Shown in pieces: positions 26,108 to 35,275 of a stretch of DNA of 64,000 bases. The notes under the pieces were generated by a model, which did no database searches, was not told the origin of the DNA, and was given only the letters and a program-made list of their open reading frames with translations. The stretch is from Roseiarcus sp963842835 (lineage in GTDB: Bacteria; Pseudomonadota; Alphaproteobacteria; Rhizobiales; Beijerinckiaceae): assembly GCA_963842835.1 (NCBI GenBank), contig CAWJIB010000002.1, positions 15,657 to 79,656 of the forward strand. Direction: 5' to 3'. The translations under genes and the position numbers were made by a program. Every line of letters begins with the position of its first letter. The stretch's first letter is position 1.

Positions 26108-26869
26108 TCATCTCAGTCCCGCGTCGACGATGAGGCATTGCTTGGTGATCATGCGGCTGTCGTCGGCGGCCAGGAACAGCGCCATGCGCGCGATCTCGTC
26201 GGCGAGCAGGATGCGCGGCAGGCATTGGCGCGCGACGATTTGCGCGACATCGGCGTCGCTGAGCCACAAGCGGCGTTGGCGCTCGGTGACGACCGCGCCG
26301 GGCGCGATCGCGTTGACGCGAATATTGTCGGGGCCGAATTCGCGCGCCAGGCTCCTCGTCAGGCCGACGACGCCGGCCTTGGCGGCGGAATAGGCGGAAA
26401 GGCGCGCCATCCCCGTCATCCAGGCGATCGAGGAAAAATTGATGATCGAGCCGCCGCCGATTTCGCGCATCGAGCGGCGTGCGATCTGCGCGGCGAAAAA
26501 CTGATGCTTGAGGTTGACGCCCATCGCCCGATCCCAATCGGCCTCGGTCGTCTCGTCCACGTCCTGCCGCGCGTCGTTGGCGGCGTTGTTGACGAGGACC
26601 GCGATTGGCCCGAGCCTTTGCCGCGCTTCCTCCATCGCGGTTTCGAGCGCCGCGAGGTTCGTCACGTCACATTCGAGAAACAAGGGCTCTTGCGGGCCGG
26701 CGGCCAGGCGCTCGACCACGTCCGAGGGCTCGTTCCTCGCGATGTCGACGAAGGCGACGCTCGCGCCTTGGGCGACGAAAGCCTCCACCATCGCAGCGCC
26801 GATCCCCGAACCGCCGCCGGTAATGAAGACGACGCGGTCGCGTAGGCTGGGATAGCGGGCGTAGGGCAA
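26108..26869 (-). CDS. SDR-family oxidoreductase
   Basis: A 253-residue classical short-chain dehydrogenase/reductase. The dinucleotide motif TGGGSGIG (17-24), the NNAAND segment, and the catalytic serine (S146/S147), Y160 and K164 in YSAAKAG are all seen. D41 after beta-2 (FVDIA) favours NAD over NADP. The C-terminus with TKQCLIVDAGLR is typical of sugar or 3-hydroxy acid dehydrogenases. The substrate cannot be assigned. No neighbour is obviously linked. Confidence 0.9.
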   Translation of the reverse strand: MPYARYPSLRDRVVFITGGGSGIGAAMVEAFVAQGASVAFVDIARNEPSDVVERLAAGPQEPLFLECDVTNLAALETAMEEARQRLGPIAVLVNNAANDARQDVDETTEADWDRAMGVNLKHQFFAAQIARRSMREIGGGSIINFSSIAWMTGMARLSAYSAAKAGVVGLTRSLAREFGPDNIRVNAIAPGAVVTERQRRLWLSDADVAQIVARQCLPRILLADEIARMALFLAADDSRMITKQCLIVDAGLR

Positions 26870-27009
26870 GGGGGTGGCCCTTTGGGTTGAATGGGGGGCG
26901 CCAGACTAGCAGCGCCGGACGATGGGCGGCAAATGCGAGCGGAGCGGGCCGGCGAGGGCGGCCAAATCGAAATTCACGCTACCGCGTCGCCCGCCGAGCT
27001 TCGCTTGGC

Positions 27010-27528
27010 TCAGCGCCCTTTCCCCTTCATCAGCGCCAGCAGCCCCTTGAGCAGCGCGGCCGGACTCGGCGGGCAGCCGGGGATGTGGAGGTCGACGGGC
27101 ACGACGTCGCCGACGCCGCCGGCGATCGCGTAGCTTCCGGCGAAGACGCCGCCGTCCTTGGCGCAGGCGCCCGAAGCGATCACCCATTTGGGCGCCGGCG
27201 TCGCGGCGTAGGTGCGCTCCAGCGCCTCGCGCATGTTGCGCGTCACCGGCCCCGTCACCAGCAACACGTCGGCGTGACGCGGCGAAGCGACGAAGCGCAG
27301 GCCGAAGCGCTCGAGATCGTAGAAGGCGTTGCCGAGCGCGTGGATTTCCAGTTCGCAGCCGTTGCACGAGCCCGCGTCGACATGGCGGATCGACAGGCTG
27401 CGGCCGAGACTGGCGGTCGCGGCGCTCGTGACCTGCTGGGCGAGCGCGGCGAGTTCGGGATCGTCGGCGTCGGGCGCGCTTTCCGTGAGCGGGCCATGAA
27501 TCACGCCTTCGAGCAGCACGCGGCGCAT
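27010..27528 (-). CDS. hyfI: Ehr/hydrogenase-4-type small subunit (HyfI/NuoB-like)
   Basis: The 172-residue subunit belongs to the NuoB/HycG/HyfI family and would hold the proximal [4Fe-4S] cluster. All four ligands are in place: C55 and C58 in SCNGCELE, C122 in GACAKDGG and C152 in PGCPPSP. It lies last in the operon, 15 bp after the large-subunit gene. Intact cluster ligands suggest electron transfer is retained even though the neighbouring large subunit lacks nickel ligands. The gene symbol follows the family; the biochemical role is unknown. Confidence 0.85.
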   Translation of the reverse strand: MRRVLLEGVIHGPLTESAPDADDPELAALAQQVTSAATASLGRSLSIRHVDAGSCNGCELEIHALGNAFYDLERFGLRFVASPRHADVLLVTGPVTRNMREALERTYAATPAPKWVIASGACAKDGGVFAGSYAIAGGVGDVVPVDLHIPGCPPSPAALLKGLLALMKGKGR

Positions 27529-27543
27529 CCTCTCCCCCTCCCC

Positions 27544-29022
27544 TTACAGATCGTGCCCGGAATAGGAGCAGTTGAACGACTTGTTGCAGATTGGAAAATC
27601 CGCGACGATGTTGTTCTCGATCGCCGCTTCCAACAGCGGCCATTGGAACCACGAGGGATCGCGCAGGTGACAGCGCGCGATCCTTCCGTCCGCATCGAGA
27701 CGGAGGTTGACAAAGACATCGCCGCGAAACCCCTCGACCAGCGCATGGGCTTCGCCGGGCGCGCCGCTCGGCGCCATCTCGACGCGAACCGGCCCGCCGG
27801 GCAGGCGATCGAGAATCTGCGTGATGAGCCGCAAGCTCTCCTCGACCTCGCGGATGCGCACCCAAACGCGCGCGTTGACGTCGCCTTCGCGCAGCGACGG
27901 CACGTCGAAGCGCAGTTCGTCATAGGGCGCGTAAGGGTGGTCGCGGCGCGCGTCGAACGCGCAGCCCGAGGCGCGGCCGATGACGCCGCCGCAGCCGAAC
28001 CGCTGGGCCAGTTCGCTATCGAGCACGCCGGTGCGCACCGTGCGGTCCTGCAGCGAAGCCGTGTTGTCGTAGAGTTCGACCAGCCTGGGAAACCTGTCGC
28101 GGATGAGCGACGCGAGATCGCGCAGCGCCTGGCGCCCGCCGAGGTTGAGGTCCACGGCGACGCCGCCCGGCGCGACCGCGTCCATCATCAGCCGATGGCC
28201 GAACGCCCCCTTCGCCGCGCGCAGGACGCGCTCGCGCAACACGCCGCAATGGGCGTGCATCAGGGAAAACGACGCGTCGTTGCAGATCGCGCCGATGTCG
28301 CCGAGATGGTTGGCGAGCCGCTCCAATTCCGCCATCAGCGCGCGAAGCCAGGCGGCGCGACGGGGAATCGCGATTCCGAGCACGGCCTCGGCGGCGCGCG
28401 CGAAGGCGATTTGGTAGGCGACCGTGCTGTCGCCGCTGACGCGGCACGCCAATTGGGCGCCACGCGTCAGGTCGGCGCCCGCCATCAGACGGTCGACGCC
28501 CTTGTGGACATAGCCGAGCCGTTCCTCCAGCCGCACAACGGTCTCGCCGGTGGCGTGAAAGCGGAAATGGCCGGGTTCGATGATTCCGGCATGCACCGGC
28601 CCGACGGGAATCTGGTGCAGGCCCGCGCCGTCCGCGCCGAGGAAAGCATAAGGCGCCGGCGCGGCCGGGCTTGCCTCGCCGGCGCCGAGGGGATGGCGGA
28701 TCGGCCAGCGGCCGTGATCGAGCCATGGCCGCGCATCGCGCGCGCCGACCGCCGTGAGGCCGTGAAGGTCGCACAGTGCGCGTTCGAGGCGGATCGCGGG
28801 CGGATGCGCGACGCCCACCGAGGGGAACTTGCCGTCGACGCAGGAATAGCTCACCAGCTCCAGATCGGCGCGTCCGGCCGACGACAGCGCCATGCGCGCC
28901 TCGGCTCCGTCGCCCCAGAGACTGACGAGCCTGGCCTCTCCTGAAGCGAGCCGCAACGCCGCCTCGCGCCAGGCGCCCTCCCCGACTTCGCGCTCGCCCC
29001 CGATCTCGTCTGGCGTCGTCAT
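27544..29022 (-). CDS. hyfG: Ehr-type large subunit (HyfG/HycE/NuoCD-like) lacking Ni ligands
   Basis: The 492-residue protein fuses a NuoC-like N-terminal part to a NuoD/hydrogenase-large-subunit-like domain (from about residue 130, QIPVGPVHAGIIEPGHFRF). In [NiFe] enzymes the N-terminal motif is RxCGxC; here it is R194-V-S-G-D-S199, so both cysteines are serine. The C-terminal DPCxxC is replaced by FNCSYS (483-488), leaving at most one cysteine, and there is no C-terminal cleavage tail. It therefore fits the energy-converting hydrogenase-related (Ehr) group, not a hydrogenase. It is 10 bp downstream of hyfF and upstream of hyfI. Confidence 0.88.
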   Translation of the reverse strand: MTTPDEIGGEREVGEGAWREAALRLASGEARLVSLWGDGAEARMALSSAGRADLELVSYSCVDGKFPSVGVAHPPAIRLERALCDLHGLTAVGARDARPWLDHGRWPIRHPLGAGEASPAAPAPYAFLGADGAGLHQIPVGPVHAGIIEPGHFRFHATGETVVRLEERLGYVHKGVDRLMAGADLTRGAQLACRVSGDSTVAYQIAFARAAEAVLGIAIPRRAAWLRALMAELERLANHLGDIGAICNDASFSLMHAHCGVLRERVLRAAKGAFGHRLMMDAVAPGGVAVDLNLGGRQALRDLASLIRDRFPRLVELYDNTASLQDRTVRTGVLDSELAQRFGCGGVIGRASGCAFDARRDHPYAPYDELRFDVPSLREGDVNARVWVRIREVEESLRLITQILDRLPGGPVRVEMAPSGAPGEAHALVEGFRGDVFVNLRLDADGRIARCHLRDPSWFQWPLLEAAIENNIVADFPICNKSFNCSYSGHDL

Positions 29023-29032
29023 GCCGGCTCCC

Positions 29033-30481
29033 CTAGCGCAACAACGCTGCGACGTGCTGAAACCACGCGACCAGCGGCGGCGGCAGATAGAGGCCGGCCA
29101 TGAGAACGAGGCCGAGATGGGCCGCGATCGGCAGCGGCGATGCGGTCGAATGCTTCTCGCCCGGAGTCGGCTCGCCGAACGCCATGCCCTGCAAGCGCAG
29201 GATCAACGCGCCGAAGGCGAGGAGCAGTCCGAACACCAGCGGAATGGCGAGCCAGGGCGCGCGCGCGAAAGTCGAGCTCACCACCAGGAACTCGCTGGTG
29301 AAAATGCCGAGCGGCGGCAGCCCGGCTATGGCGAAGACGCCGAGAATGAGGCTCCAGCCGAGCGTGGGATGGGAGACCGTCAGGCCCCGGATGTCGGCGA
29401 TTTTCTGCGTTCCCTTGGCTTGCGCGATATGGCCGACGGTGAAGAAGATCGCCGACTTGGTCAGGCTGTGCATCGTCATATGCAGCAGCCCGGCGAAATT
29501 GGCGAGCGGCCCGCCCATGCCGAAGGCGAAGACGATGATCCCCATGTGCTCGATCGAGGAAAACGCGAACAGGCGTTTGATGTCGCGGCGCCGGTAGAGC
29601 ATGAACGCGGCGAAAATCAGCGAGACGATGCCCAGCGTCGCCATCAGCGGGCCGGGCGCGATCGCATTGGCGTTGGCGTCGAGCAGTAGCTTGAAGCGCA
29701 GCACCGCATAGAGCGCGACATTGAGCAACAGCCCGGAAAGAACCGCGGAAATCGGCGTCGGGCCTTCCGCGTGCGCGTCCGGCAGCCACGCGTGCAGGGG
29801 CGCGAGGCCGACCTTCGTGCCGTAGCCGAGCAGCAGGAAGACGAAGGCGAGGTTGAGCAGCGCCGGCTCGAACTCCGGGACGCGCGCGATCAGCGTCGTC
29901 CACACCATGCCGTCGAGACCTTCGCCGACGACCGGGCGCGCGGCCATGTAGACCAGGATCGTGCCGAACAGCGCCAGCGCGATGCCGACGCTGCCGAGAA
30001 TGAAATATTTCCACGCCGCTTCAATCGCCTCGTTCGTGCGGTAGATGCCGACCATCGCCACCGTGGTCAGCGTCGCCATCTCGATGGCGACCCACATCAG
30101 CCCGATATTGTTGGCCACCAGCGCCAAATTCATCGCGAACAGCAGCGCCTGATACATCGCGTGATAGAAGCGCAGATGGGTCGGCGTCAGCCGCCCGATT
30201 TCCAATTCGTGCGCGATATAGCTCGCGCTGAACACGCTGGTGGTGAAAGCCACGAAGGTGTTGAGCACGATGAAGACGATGTTGAGATCGTCGACCAGGA
30301 AATAGGGTCCGCTCGCCGGTTTGATAAGGAAAAACGACGACGCCGCCACGAAGGTCGTGAAGGCCGAGATCATGTTGACGACGGCGGAAACCCGGTAGGC
30401 CGGCAGAAACGCGAGCAGCGCCGCCGTCGCCGCCGGCAGCGCGAGGATCGTCGTCACCCCGTCGAATGCAAACGCGATCAC
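29033..30481 (-). CDS. hyfF: antiporter-like membrane subunit (HyfF/NuoL/M-like)
   Basis: A 482-residue protein with about 14 membrane segments of the MrpD/NuoL/M/N family, the presumed proton-translocating type. The essential TM5 glutamate is seen in VAIEMATLTTVAMVG, and the lysine-bearing GYGTKVGLAPLHAWLPDAHAEGP and HSLTKSAIFFTVGHIAQAKGT blocks are present. It overlaps hyfE by 4 bp at its start and precedes hyfG by 10 bp. All expected channel residues recognisable by eye are kept, so ion pumping is plausible. Confidence 0.92.
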   Translation of the reverse strand: MIAFAFDGVTTILALPAATAALLAFLPAYRVSAVVNMISAFTTFVAASSFFLIKPASGPYFLVDDLNIVFIVLNTFVAFTTSVFSASYIAHELEIGRLTPTHLRFYHAMYQALLFAMNLALVANNIGLMWVAIEMATLTTVAMVGIYRTNEAIEAAWKYFILGSVGIALALFGTILVYMAARPVVGEGLDGMVWTTLIARVPEFEPALLNLAFVFLLLGYGTKVGLAPLHAWLPDAHAEGPTPISAVLSGLLLNVALYAVLRFKLLLDANANAIAPGPLMATLGIVSLIFAAFMLYRRRDIKRLFAFSSIEHMGIIVFAFGMGGPLANFAGLLHMTMHSLTKSAIFFTVGHIAQAKGTQKIADIRGLTVSHPTLGWSLILGVFAIAGLPPLGIFTSEFLVVSSTFARAPWLAIPLVFGLLLAFGALILRLQGMAFGEPTPGEKHSTASPLPIAAHLGLVLMAGLYLPPPLVAWFQHVAALLR

Positions 30482-31140
30482 TCGCGGTCCCCCTGGAATT
30501 GGTCGAGCGCGCGCGCATCGACGGTCTCGAACCGTTCGCTGATGCGAAACAGGAAGACGCCGATGACCGTGAAGGCGACCAGCACGGAAAAGGCGACCGA
30601 GATTTCGACCACCAGCGGCATGCCCTTGGCGCCCGCCGCGGCGAGGATCAGCCCGTTCTCGAGCGACATGAAGCCGACGACCATGCTCACGGCGTTGCGC
30701 CGCACCACCATCATCAACATTCCCAGAAGCACCACGGACAGCGCGAAAGCGAGATCCTCGCGCGCCAGCGCATCGGCCTCGCTCACCACGCGCAGCATCA
30801 CCACGACCGACAGCGCGACCAGCGCCAGGCCGGCGAGCATGGTCGGACCGATGCCGACAACGTTCTCGACGTCCCTGTGGATGCCGAGTCTGGCGATGAT
30901 GCGATGCAACGCCACCGGAATGATGATCGCCTTGAACGCGAGCGCGATCGCCGCCGTGACGTAGAGATGCGGCGCGGCCTGCACATAGGCCTGCCAGGCG
31001 ACCGAGAGCGACAGCACGACGGCTTGCAGCGCGAAAACGTTGAGAAGCGCGAAAAGCCGGTTCTGATAGAGCAGCAGGAAACTGACGAGCACCAGCGCGC
31101 CGGCGAGCAGATGCGAAACGTCGAAGGACAGCCCCGTCAT
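30478..31140 (-). CDS. hyfE: membrane subunit HyfE
   Basis: A 220-residue protein with about six to seven hydrophobic helices and no soluble domain, matching the HyfE subunit of hydrogenase-4-like complexes (a NuoK-related part with VGFMSLENGLILAAAG). Its start overlaps the end of hyfC by 4 bp and its end overlaps hyfF by 4 bp, so it is locked into the operon. HyfE is present in hydrogenase-4 and Ehr complexes and absent from formate hydrogenlyase-1, which supports the Hyf-type assignment. Confidence 0.88.
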   Translation of the reverse strand: MTGLSFDVSHLLAGALVLVSFLLLYQNRLFALLNVFALQAVVLSLSVAWQAYVQAAPHLYVTAAIALAFKAIIIPVALHRIIARLGIHRDVENVVGIGPTMLAGLALVALSVVVMLRVVSEADALAREDLAFALSVVLLGMLMMVVRRNAVSMVVGFMSLENGLILAAAGAKGMPLVVEISVAFSVLVAFTVIGVFLFRISERFETVDARALDQFQGDRE

Positions 31141-32099
31141 TTCAGGCTCCGCGACACGAACAGCAGCAGCGCGCCGAGAAAACCGAGCATGAGCGCCGCG
31201 CCGAGAAAATCCGGCACGCGAAAGACGCGCATCTTGGCGATGCTCGTCTCGAAGACCGCGAGCATCAGGCCGGCGACCCCCAGTTTGACGACATAAATCC
31301 CGGCCCCGAGAAGGCGAGCGCCGACGCTGGCGTTGGCGATCGCCAGGCCCCAGGGCGTGAAGACACAGACGATCAGCGAAATGTAGAGCAACAATTTGAG
31401 CATCGAGGCGAGCTCGATCACCGCCAGATGGCGCCCGGAATATTCGAGGATCATCGCCTCGTGAACCATGGTCAGCTCGAGATGGGTGGCGGGATTGTCG
31501 ACGGGGATGCGGCCGTTCTCCGCGATCGCGACAATGATCAGCGCGATCAGCGCCATGCCGAGCGTAACGCGCAAGCCGACCGCTGAGGACGCCATGAAGG
31601 CCGCCACGGTGGAAAGCTGCGTCGAGCCCGCGATGAGCGCGAGGCTGAATACGATGACGATCATCGCGGGCTCGGCGAGCGTGGCGAACATCGCCTCGCG
31701 GCTCGAGCCGAGGCCGCCGAAACTCGTGCCGACGTCGAGGCCCGCGAGGGCGAGGAAGAATCGCGCGGCGCCGAGCAGGGCGATGATGGCGATGAGATCC
31801 GCCGACCAACTGAACAGCAGCCCCGTCGCGAAGGTCGGGATCAGCGCGGCCGCGACCCATGTCGAGGCGAAGACGAGATAGGGCACAATGCGGAAGAGCC
31901 AGGACGCGCTTTGCGCGACGACCGCCTCCTTGCGCGCCAGACGGGCGAGATCCCGGTAAGGCTGGATCAGCGGCGGGCCTTGGCGGCGCAGCAGTCGCGC
32001 CTTGGCCTTGCGCACGAGGCCGGTCAGCAGCGGCGCCAGGCCGATGACCAGAAGCATCTGCAGCAGCTGGAACACGAGATTGACGGCCAGATCGATCAT
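31137..32099 (-). CDS. hyfC: membrane subunit HyfC/NuoH-like
   Basis: A 320-residue protein of the NuoH/HycD/HyfC family, which forms the junction between the hydrophilic arm and the membrane arm. Eight hydrophobic segments are seen, with the family block AENGRIPVDNPATHLELTMVHEAMILEYSGRHLA bearing acidic residues, and LLRRQGPPLIQPYRDLARLARKE near the N-terminus. Its ATG overlaps hyfB by 4 bp and its end overlaps hyfE by 4 bp. A longer frame upstream in the same phase is a shadow of hyfB. Confidence 0.92.
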   Translation of the reverse strand: MIDLAVNLVFQLLQMLLVIGLAPLLTGLVRKAKARLLRRQGPPLIQPYRDLARLARKEAVVAQSASWLFRIVPYLVFASTWVAAALIPTFATGLLFSWSADLIAIIALLGAARFFLALAGLDVGTSFGGLGSSREAMFATLAEPAMIVIVFSLALIAGSTQLSTVAAFMASSAVGLRVTLGMALIALIIVAIAENGRIPVDNPATHLELTMVHEAMILEYSGRHLAVIELASMLKLLLYISLIVCVFTPWGLAIANASVGARLLGAGIYVVKLGVAGLMLAVFETSIAKMRVFRVPDFLGAALMLGFLGALLLFVSRSLK

Positions 32100-34108
32100 G
32101 GCCACGCCGCAAGTATGAGAAGAAGCGCAACGAGCGCGCCGAAAACGACGCTCAGATATTGCCGGATGGTGAGAAACTGCAGCCGGTTGAGGCGGATCGA
32201 CAAATTGGTCACCGCACCGACGATGGGCAGATAAATTGCGTCCCAGATCGGATCGCGCAGCGCGAAGTGGTAGCTCGCCGGGCGCATTTCGCCCGGCGCC
32301 GGCATGTCGAGGCTTTCCCGCCCTCTGAAGACGAAGCCGCCCAACACGCGCCGGATCGGCTGACTGAAGCTCTCGGCGGTGTACTGCGCGGCGGGACTGG
32401 GTTCGGGAAAGCCACAGTCCCATGCGGGCGCGCGGCGCAACGCGTCCGAAGCCAGGCGATGGATCGCCGAAGCGGCGAGCGTCGCCGAGGCGACGATGAA
32501 GATGAAGACCAGGAGACCGTTGTAGGAACTGCGGCTTTCTGCGATCGGCGCAATCGACAGCCAGGGAATCTTCGCCTGCATCGGCATGCTGGCGCCGGTC
32601 ACCGCCAGCGCGACGGGCTTCAGCGTGTCGATCACGGCGCCGGGGAAAATCCCGGCCAGGAGGCAGAGAACGCCAAGCGCGCCCATCGCGACGAGCGAAT
32701 AGCGATCGACCTCGCGCGCGGCTTCGGCCTCCGGGCTGCGCGGCCGGCCGAGGAAGGGAATGCCGAAGGCGCGCACGAAGCACGCCGCCGCGAGGGCCGC
32801 GACCAGGGCGACGATCGCGCCGACCGCCGGCGTGAGCAGTTTCAGCGGCCATTGCGGAAATTGCGGGCTGAGCAGAATGGCTTGCAGCATGAGCCATTCC
32901 GAAACGAACCCGTTGAGCGGCGGCAGCGCCGAAATCGCCGCGCAGCCGACGAGCATGAAGAAGCCCGTAACCGGCATGCGATTGAGGAGGCCGCCCAGCC
33001 GTCCCATACGCCGCTCTCCCGTCGCGGTGAGCACCGCGCCGGCGCCCAGGAACAGCAAGCTCTTGAATAACGCGTGATTGAGCGAATGAAATAGCGCCGC
33101 CGTCATCGCCAGAGCCGCCGCGCCGCCCATGCCGCTCGCCTTGAAGGCGAGCGCGAGCCCGAGAGCGACGAAGACGAGGCCGATGTTCTCGATCGTGCTG
33201 AATGCGAGCACGCGCTTGAGATCGGTCTGCGCCAGCGCATGCAGCACGCCGATGAGGCCGGTCGCGGCGCCGACCGCGAGCACCGGCACGCTCCAGCGCC
33301 AGTCGGCCGGGCCGGCCAGATCGAAGACGATGCGGATGAAGCCGTAGACCGCGACCTTGGTCATGACGCCGCTCATCAGCGCGGAAACATGACTGGGCGC
33401 GGCGGGATGGGCGAGCGGCAGCCAGACGTGCAACGGCGCGAGCCCCGCCTTCGACCCCGCCCCCGCTAAAGCGAGCATCAGGGCCAGGGCTGCGACCCCC
33501 GCCGTCGGGCTGGCCTCGCGCATCGCCTGAAAGGTGTAGGCGCCGCTCGCTCCGGCCAGCAGACCGAACGCCAGCAGCAGCGACATCGTGCCGAAACTCG
33601 CCATGACGATATAGACATAGCCCGCGCGCTGATTGCCGGGTTCGCGGTGATGCGCCATGACCAGCGCCCACGAGGCGAGCGACATGAACTCCCACGACAG
33701 GAGGAAGGCGTAGGCGTCGTCCGCGAGCAGCACGAGATTCATGCCGGCCAGAAACGCCGGAAAGAACGGCAGCACACGCTCGGGATCGTGCTCGTGGCGT
33801 CCGTAGCCGAGTCCGTAGAGGCTCGCGGCGACCGCGCCGAGGTTGACGACTGTCGCGAAGAACGCCGAAAGCACGTCGAGACGAAAATTCGCGCCGATCC
33901 ACGGCAGGCCCAGCGGAAGCATGAGCGCCGCGGGGGCTTGACGGCCGAACAAATGGCTGGCGGCCGCGACAAGCAGGACCGAACAGAGCGCGAGCGCGGC
34001 GGCGTAGACGAAAACGCTTCCGTGCTTGCGTTTGGCCACGACCATCGCGACGAGGCCCAGCGCCAGCAGAGCCGCGTCGCAGCCCAGGAGCACAGAGAGC
34101 GCGCTCAT
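32096..34108 (-). CDS. hyfB: antiporter-like membrane subunit (HyfB/NuoL-like)
   Basis: A 670-residue, about 16-helix protein of the NuoL/HycC/HyfB family, first gene of the operon. The TM5 glutamate is in LLSWEFMSLASWALV, and AGSKAGLAPLHVWLPLAHPAAPSHVSALMSGVMTK and HSLNHALFKSLLFLGAG carry the channel lysine and histidines. The C-terminal extra helices and a hydrophilic loop (about 540-620) are typical of HyfB. It is followed by hyfC with a 4-bp overlap. The upstream gap of about 200 bp to suhB is the likely promoter region of the six-gene operon. Confidence 0.92.
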   Translation of the reverse strand: MSALSVLLGCDAALLALGLVAMVVAKRKHGSVFVYAAALALCSVLLVAAASHLFGRQAPAALMLPLGLPWIGANFRLDVLSAFFATVVNLGAVAASLYGLGYGRHEHDPERVLPFFPAFLAGMNLVLLADDAYAFLLSWEFMSLASWALVMAHHREPGNQRAGYVYIVMASFGTMSLLLAFGLLAGASGAYTFQAMREASPTAGVAALALMLALAGAGSKAGLAPLHVWLPLAHPAAPSHVSALMSGVMTKVAVYGFIRIVFDLAGPADWRWSVPVLAVGAATGLIGVLHALAQTDLKRVLAFSTIENIGLVFVALGLALAFKASGMGGAAALAMTAALFHSLNHALFKSLLFLGAGAVLTATGERRMGRLGGLLNRMPVTGFFMLVGCAAISALPPLNGFVSEWLMLQAILLSPQFPQWPLKLLTPAVGAIVALVAALAAACFVRAFGIPFLGRPRSPEAEAAREVDRYSLVAMGALGVLCLLAGIFPGAVIDTLKPVALAVTGASMPMQAKIPWLSIAPIAESRSSYNGLLVFIFIVASATLAASAIHRLASDALRRAPAWDCGFPEPSPAAQYTAESFSQPIRRVLGGFVFRGRESLDMPAPGEMRPASYHFALRDPIWDAIYLPIVGAVTNLSIRLNRLQFLTIRQYLSVVFGALVALLLILAAWP

Positions 34109-34305
34109 CGGCGCGCGACTTCCCTTGGGGAAGGCGTCTGGGATCGCCGCGCGGCGCGAGGCGGATTGCTGAAATGACGAGACATTGGGGCGATCGACCG
34201 AATCTTTAGGTCCGCTTGCATGCTAGCGTGCCGGCGGGGTCCCGCGTCAAGACAAGATTTCTGCTCCTTTCGCGCCGCGACACGTGGCCGCGCCCGCCGC
34301 GGCGA

Positions 34306-35100
34306 TCATCGCGCGGCTCGCAACAGGGCCAGAAGCTCCCGCTGCATCGTCTCGTTGCCGCAGCAAATCGAGCCGGTCTCGAGAAAATTGGCCTCCCCGT
34401 CCGCGCCCGACACATAGCCGCCGGCCTCGCGAACCAGCAGCTCGCCGGCGGCGATGTCCCAGGAATGGAGACCGCGCTCCCAGAAGGCGTCGAACCGCCC
34501 TGCGGCGACGTAGGCGAGGTCCAGCGAGGCGCAGCCCATGCGCCGGATATTGACGACCCGCGCCATCACCGCCGCCAGTTCGGCCTTGAAGCGGGGATGC
34601 TCGGCCGCCTTGCCCAGATGCGGCACGCCGCAACCGATGAGCGCCTGCGACAATTCGCGGCGCGCGGCCACCCGCAGGCGGTGGGCGCCGCCGAAGGCGC
34701 CCTGCCCCTTCTCGCTCACGTACATCTCGTCGCTGGCGGGATTGTAGACGACGCCGGCGACGATCTGCCCCTCGCGCTCCAGCGCGATCGAAATCGCGAA
34801 ATGCGGGATCGCGTGCAGGAAATTGGTCGTCGCGTCGAGCGGATCGATATGCCAGGTGTGGCTCTTGTCCGAGCCCTCGACCACTCCGCTTTCCTCCATA
34901 ACGAAGCCGTAGCCGGGGCGCGCCTTGGCAAGCTCCTCGAACAGAACCTTTTCCGCGCGCTTGTCGGCGAGACTGACAAAATCGCCGGGCCCCTTCATCG
35001 ACGCCTGCAACTGCTCGATTTCGCCGAAATCGCGCTTCAAGCCGCGGCCCGCCTTGATCGCGGCGTTGGTCATGACGGTCATGAGGGCGGAGCGGATCAT
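34306..35100 (-). CDS. suhB: inositol monophosphatase-family phosphatase (SuhB-like)
   Basis: The 264-residue protein has the Mg-phosphatase motifs: EESGVVEG, IDPLDATTNFLHAIPHF (variant of DPIDGT) and the C-terminal GLHSWDIAAGELLVREAGG. The family hydrolyses inositol 1-phosphate or related phosphates; SuhB also affects rRNA synthesis in some bacteria. It is a distinct paralog from the CysQ-like gene at 9043-9876. It lies upstream of the hyf operon but is separated by about 200 bp and ends in that gap. Start chosen at 35100; M7 is an alternative. Confidence 0.88.
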   Translation of the reverse strand: MIRSALMTVMTNAAIKAGRGLKRDFGEIEQLQASMKGPGDFVSLADKRAEKVLFEELAKARPGYGFVMEESGVVEGSDKSHTWHIDPLDATTNFLHAIPHFAISIALEREGQIVAGVVYNPASDEMYVSEKGQGAFGGAHRLRVAARRELSQALIGCGVPHLGKAAEHPRFKAELAAVMARVVNIRRMGCASLDLAYVAAGRFDAFWERGLHSWDIAAGELLVREAGGYVSGADGEANFLETGSICCGNETMQRELLALLRAAR

Positions 35101-35275
35101 CGAGCGGGGTCCGGAGGGGAATAGGCGGCCGGAGGCTTACGGGAAGCGTCGCGGCGACGCAACCTCGAGCGGGGGTCGTTGCGGATTTCTCCTTCTTGCG
35201 CCGCCCCGCGGCCGGCGTCATCATAAGCGAGAAAAGCGGTCGCGCGGCGATCGCCGAGCCGCCCGGAGCGAGGCA

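Noticed and set aside
34216..34235. sigma-54-like GG/GC pattern upstream of hyfB on the minus strand
   Set aside because: The spacing between the GG and GC elements is 11 rather than 10 bases and the TTGC part is imperfect, so it does not meet the promoter consensus.
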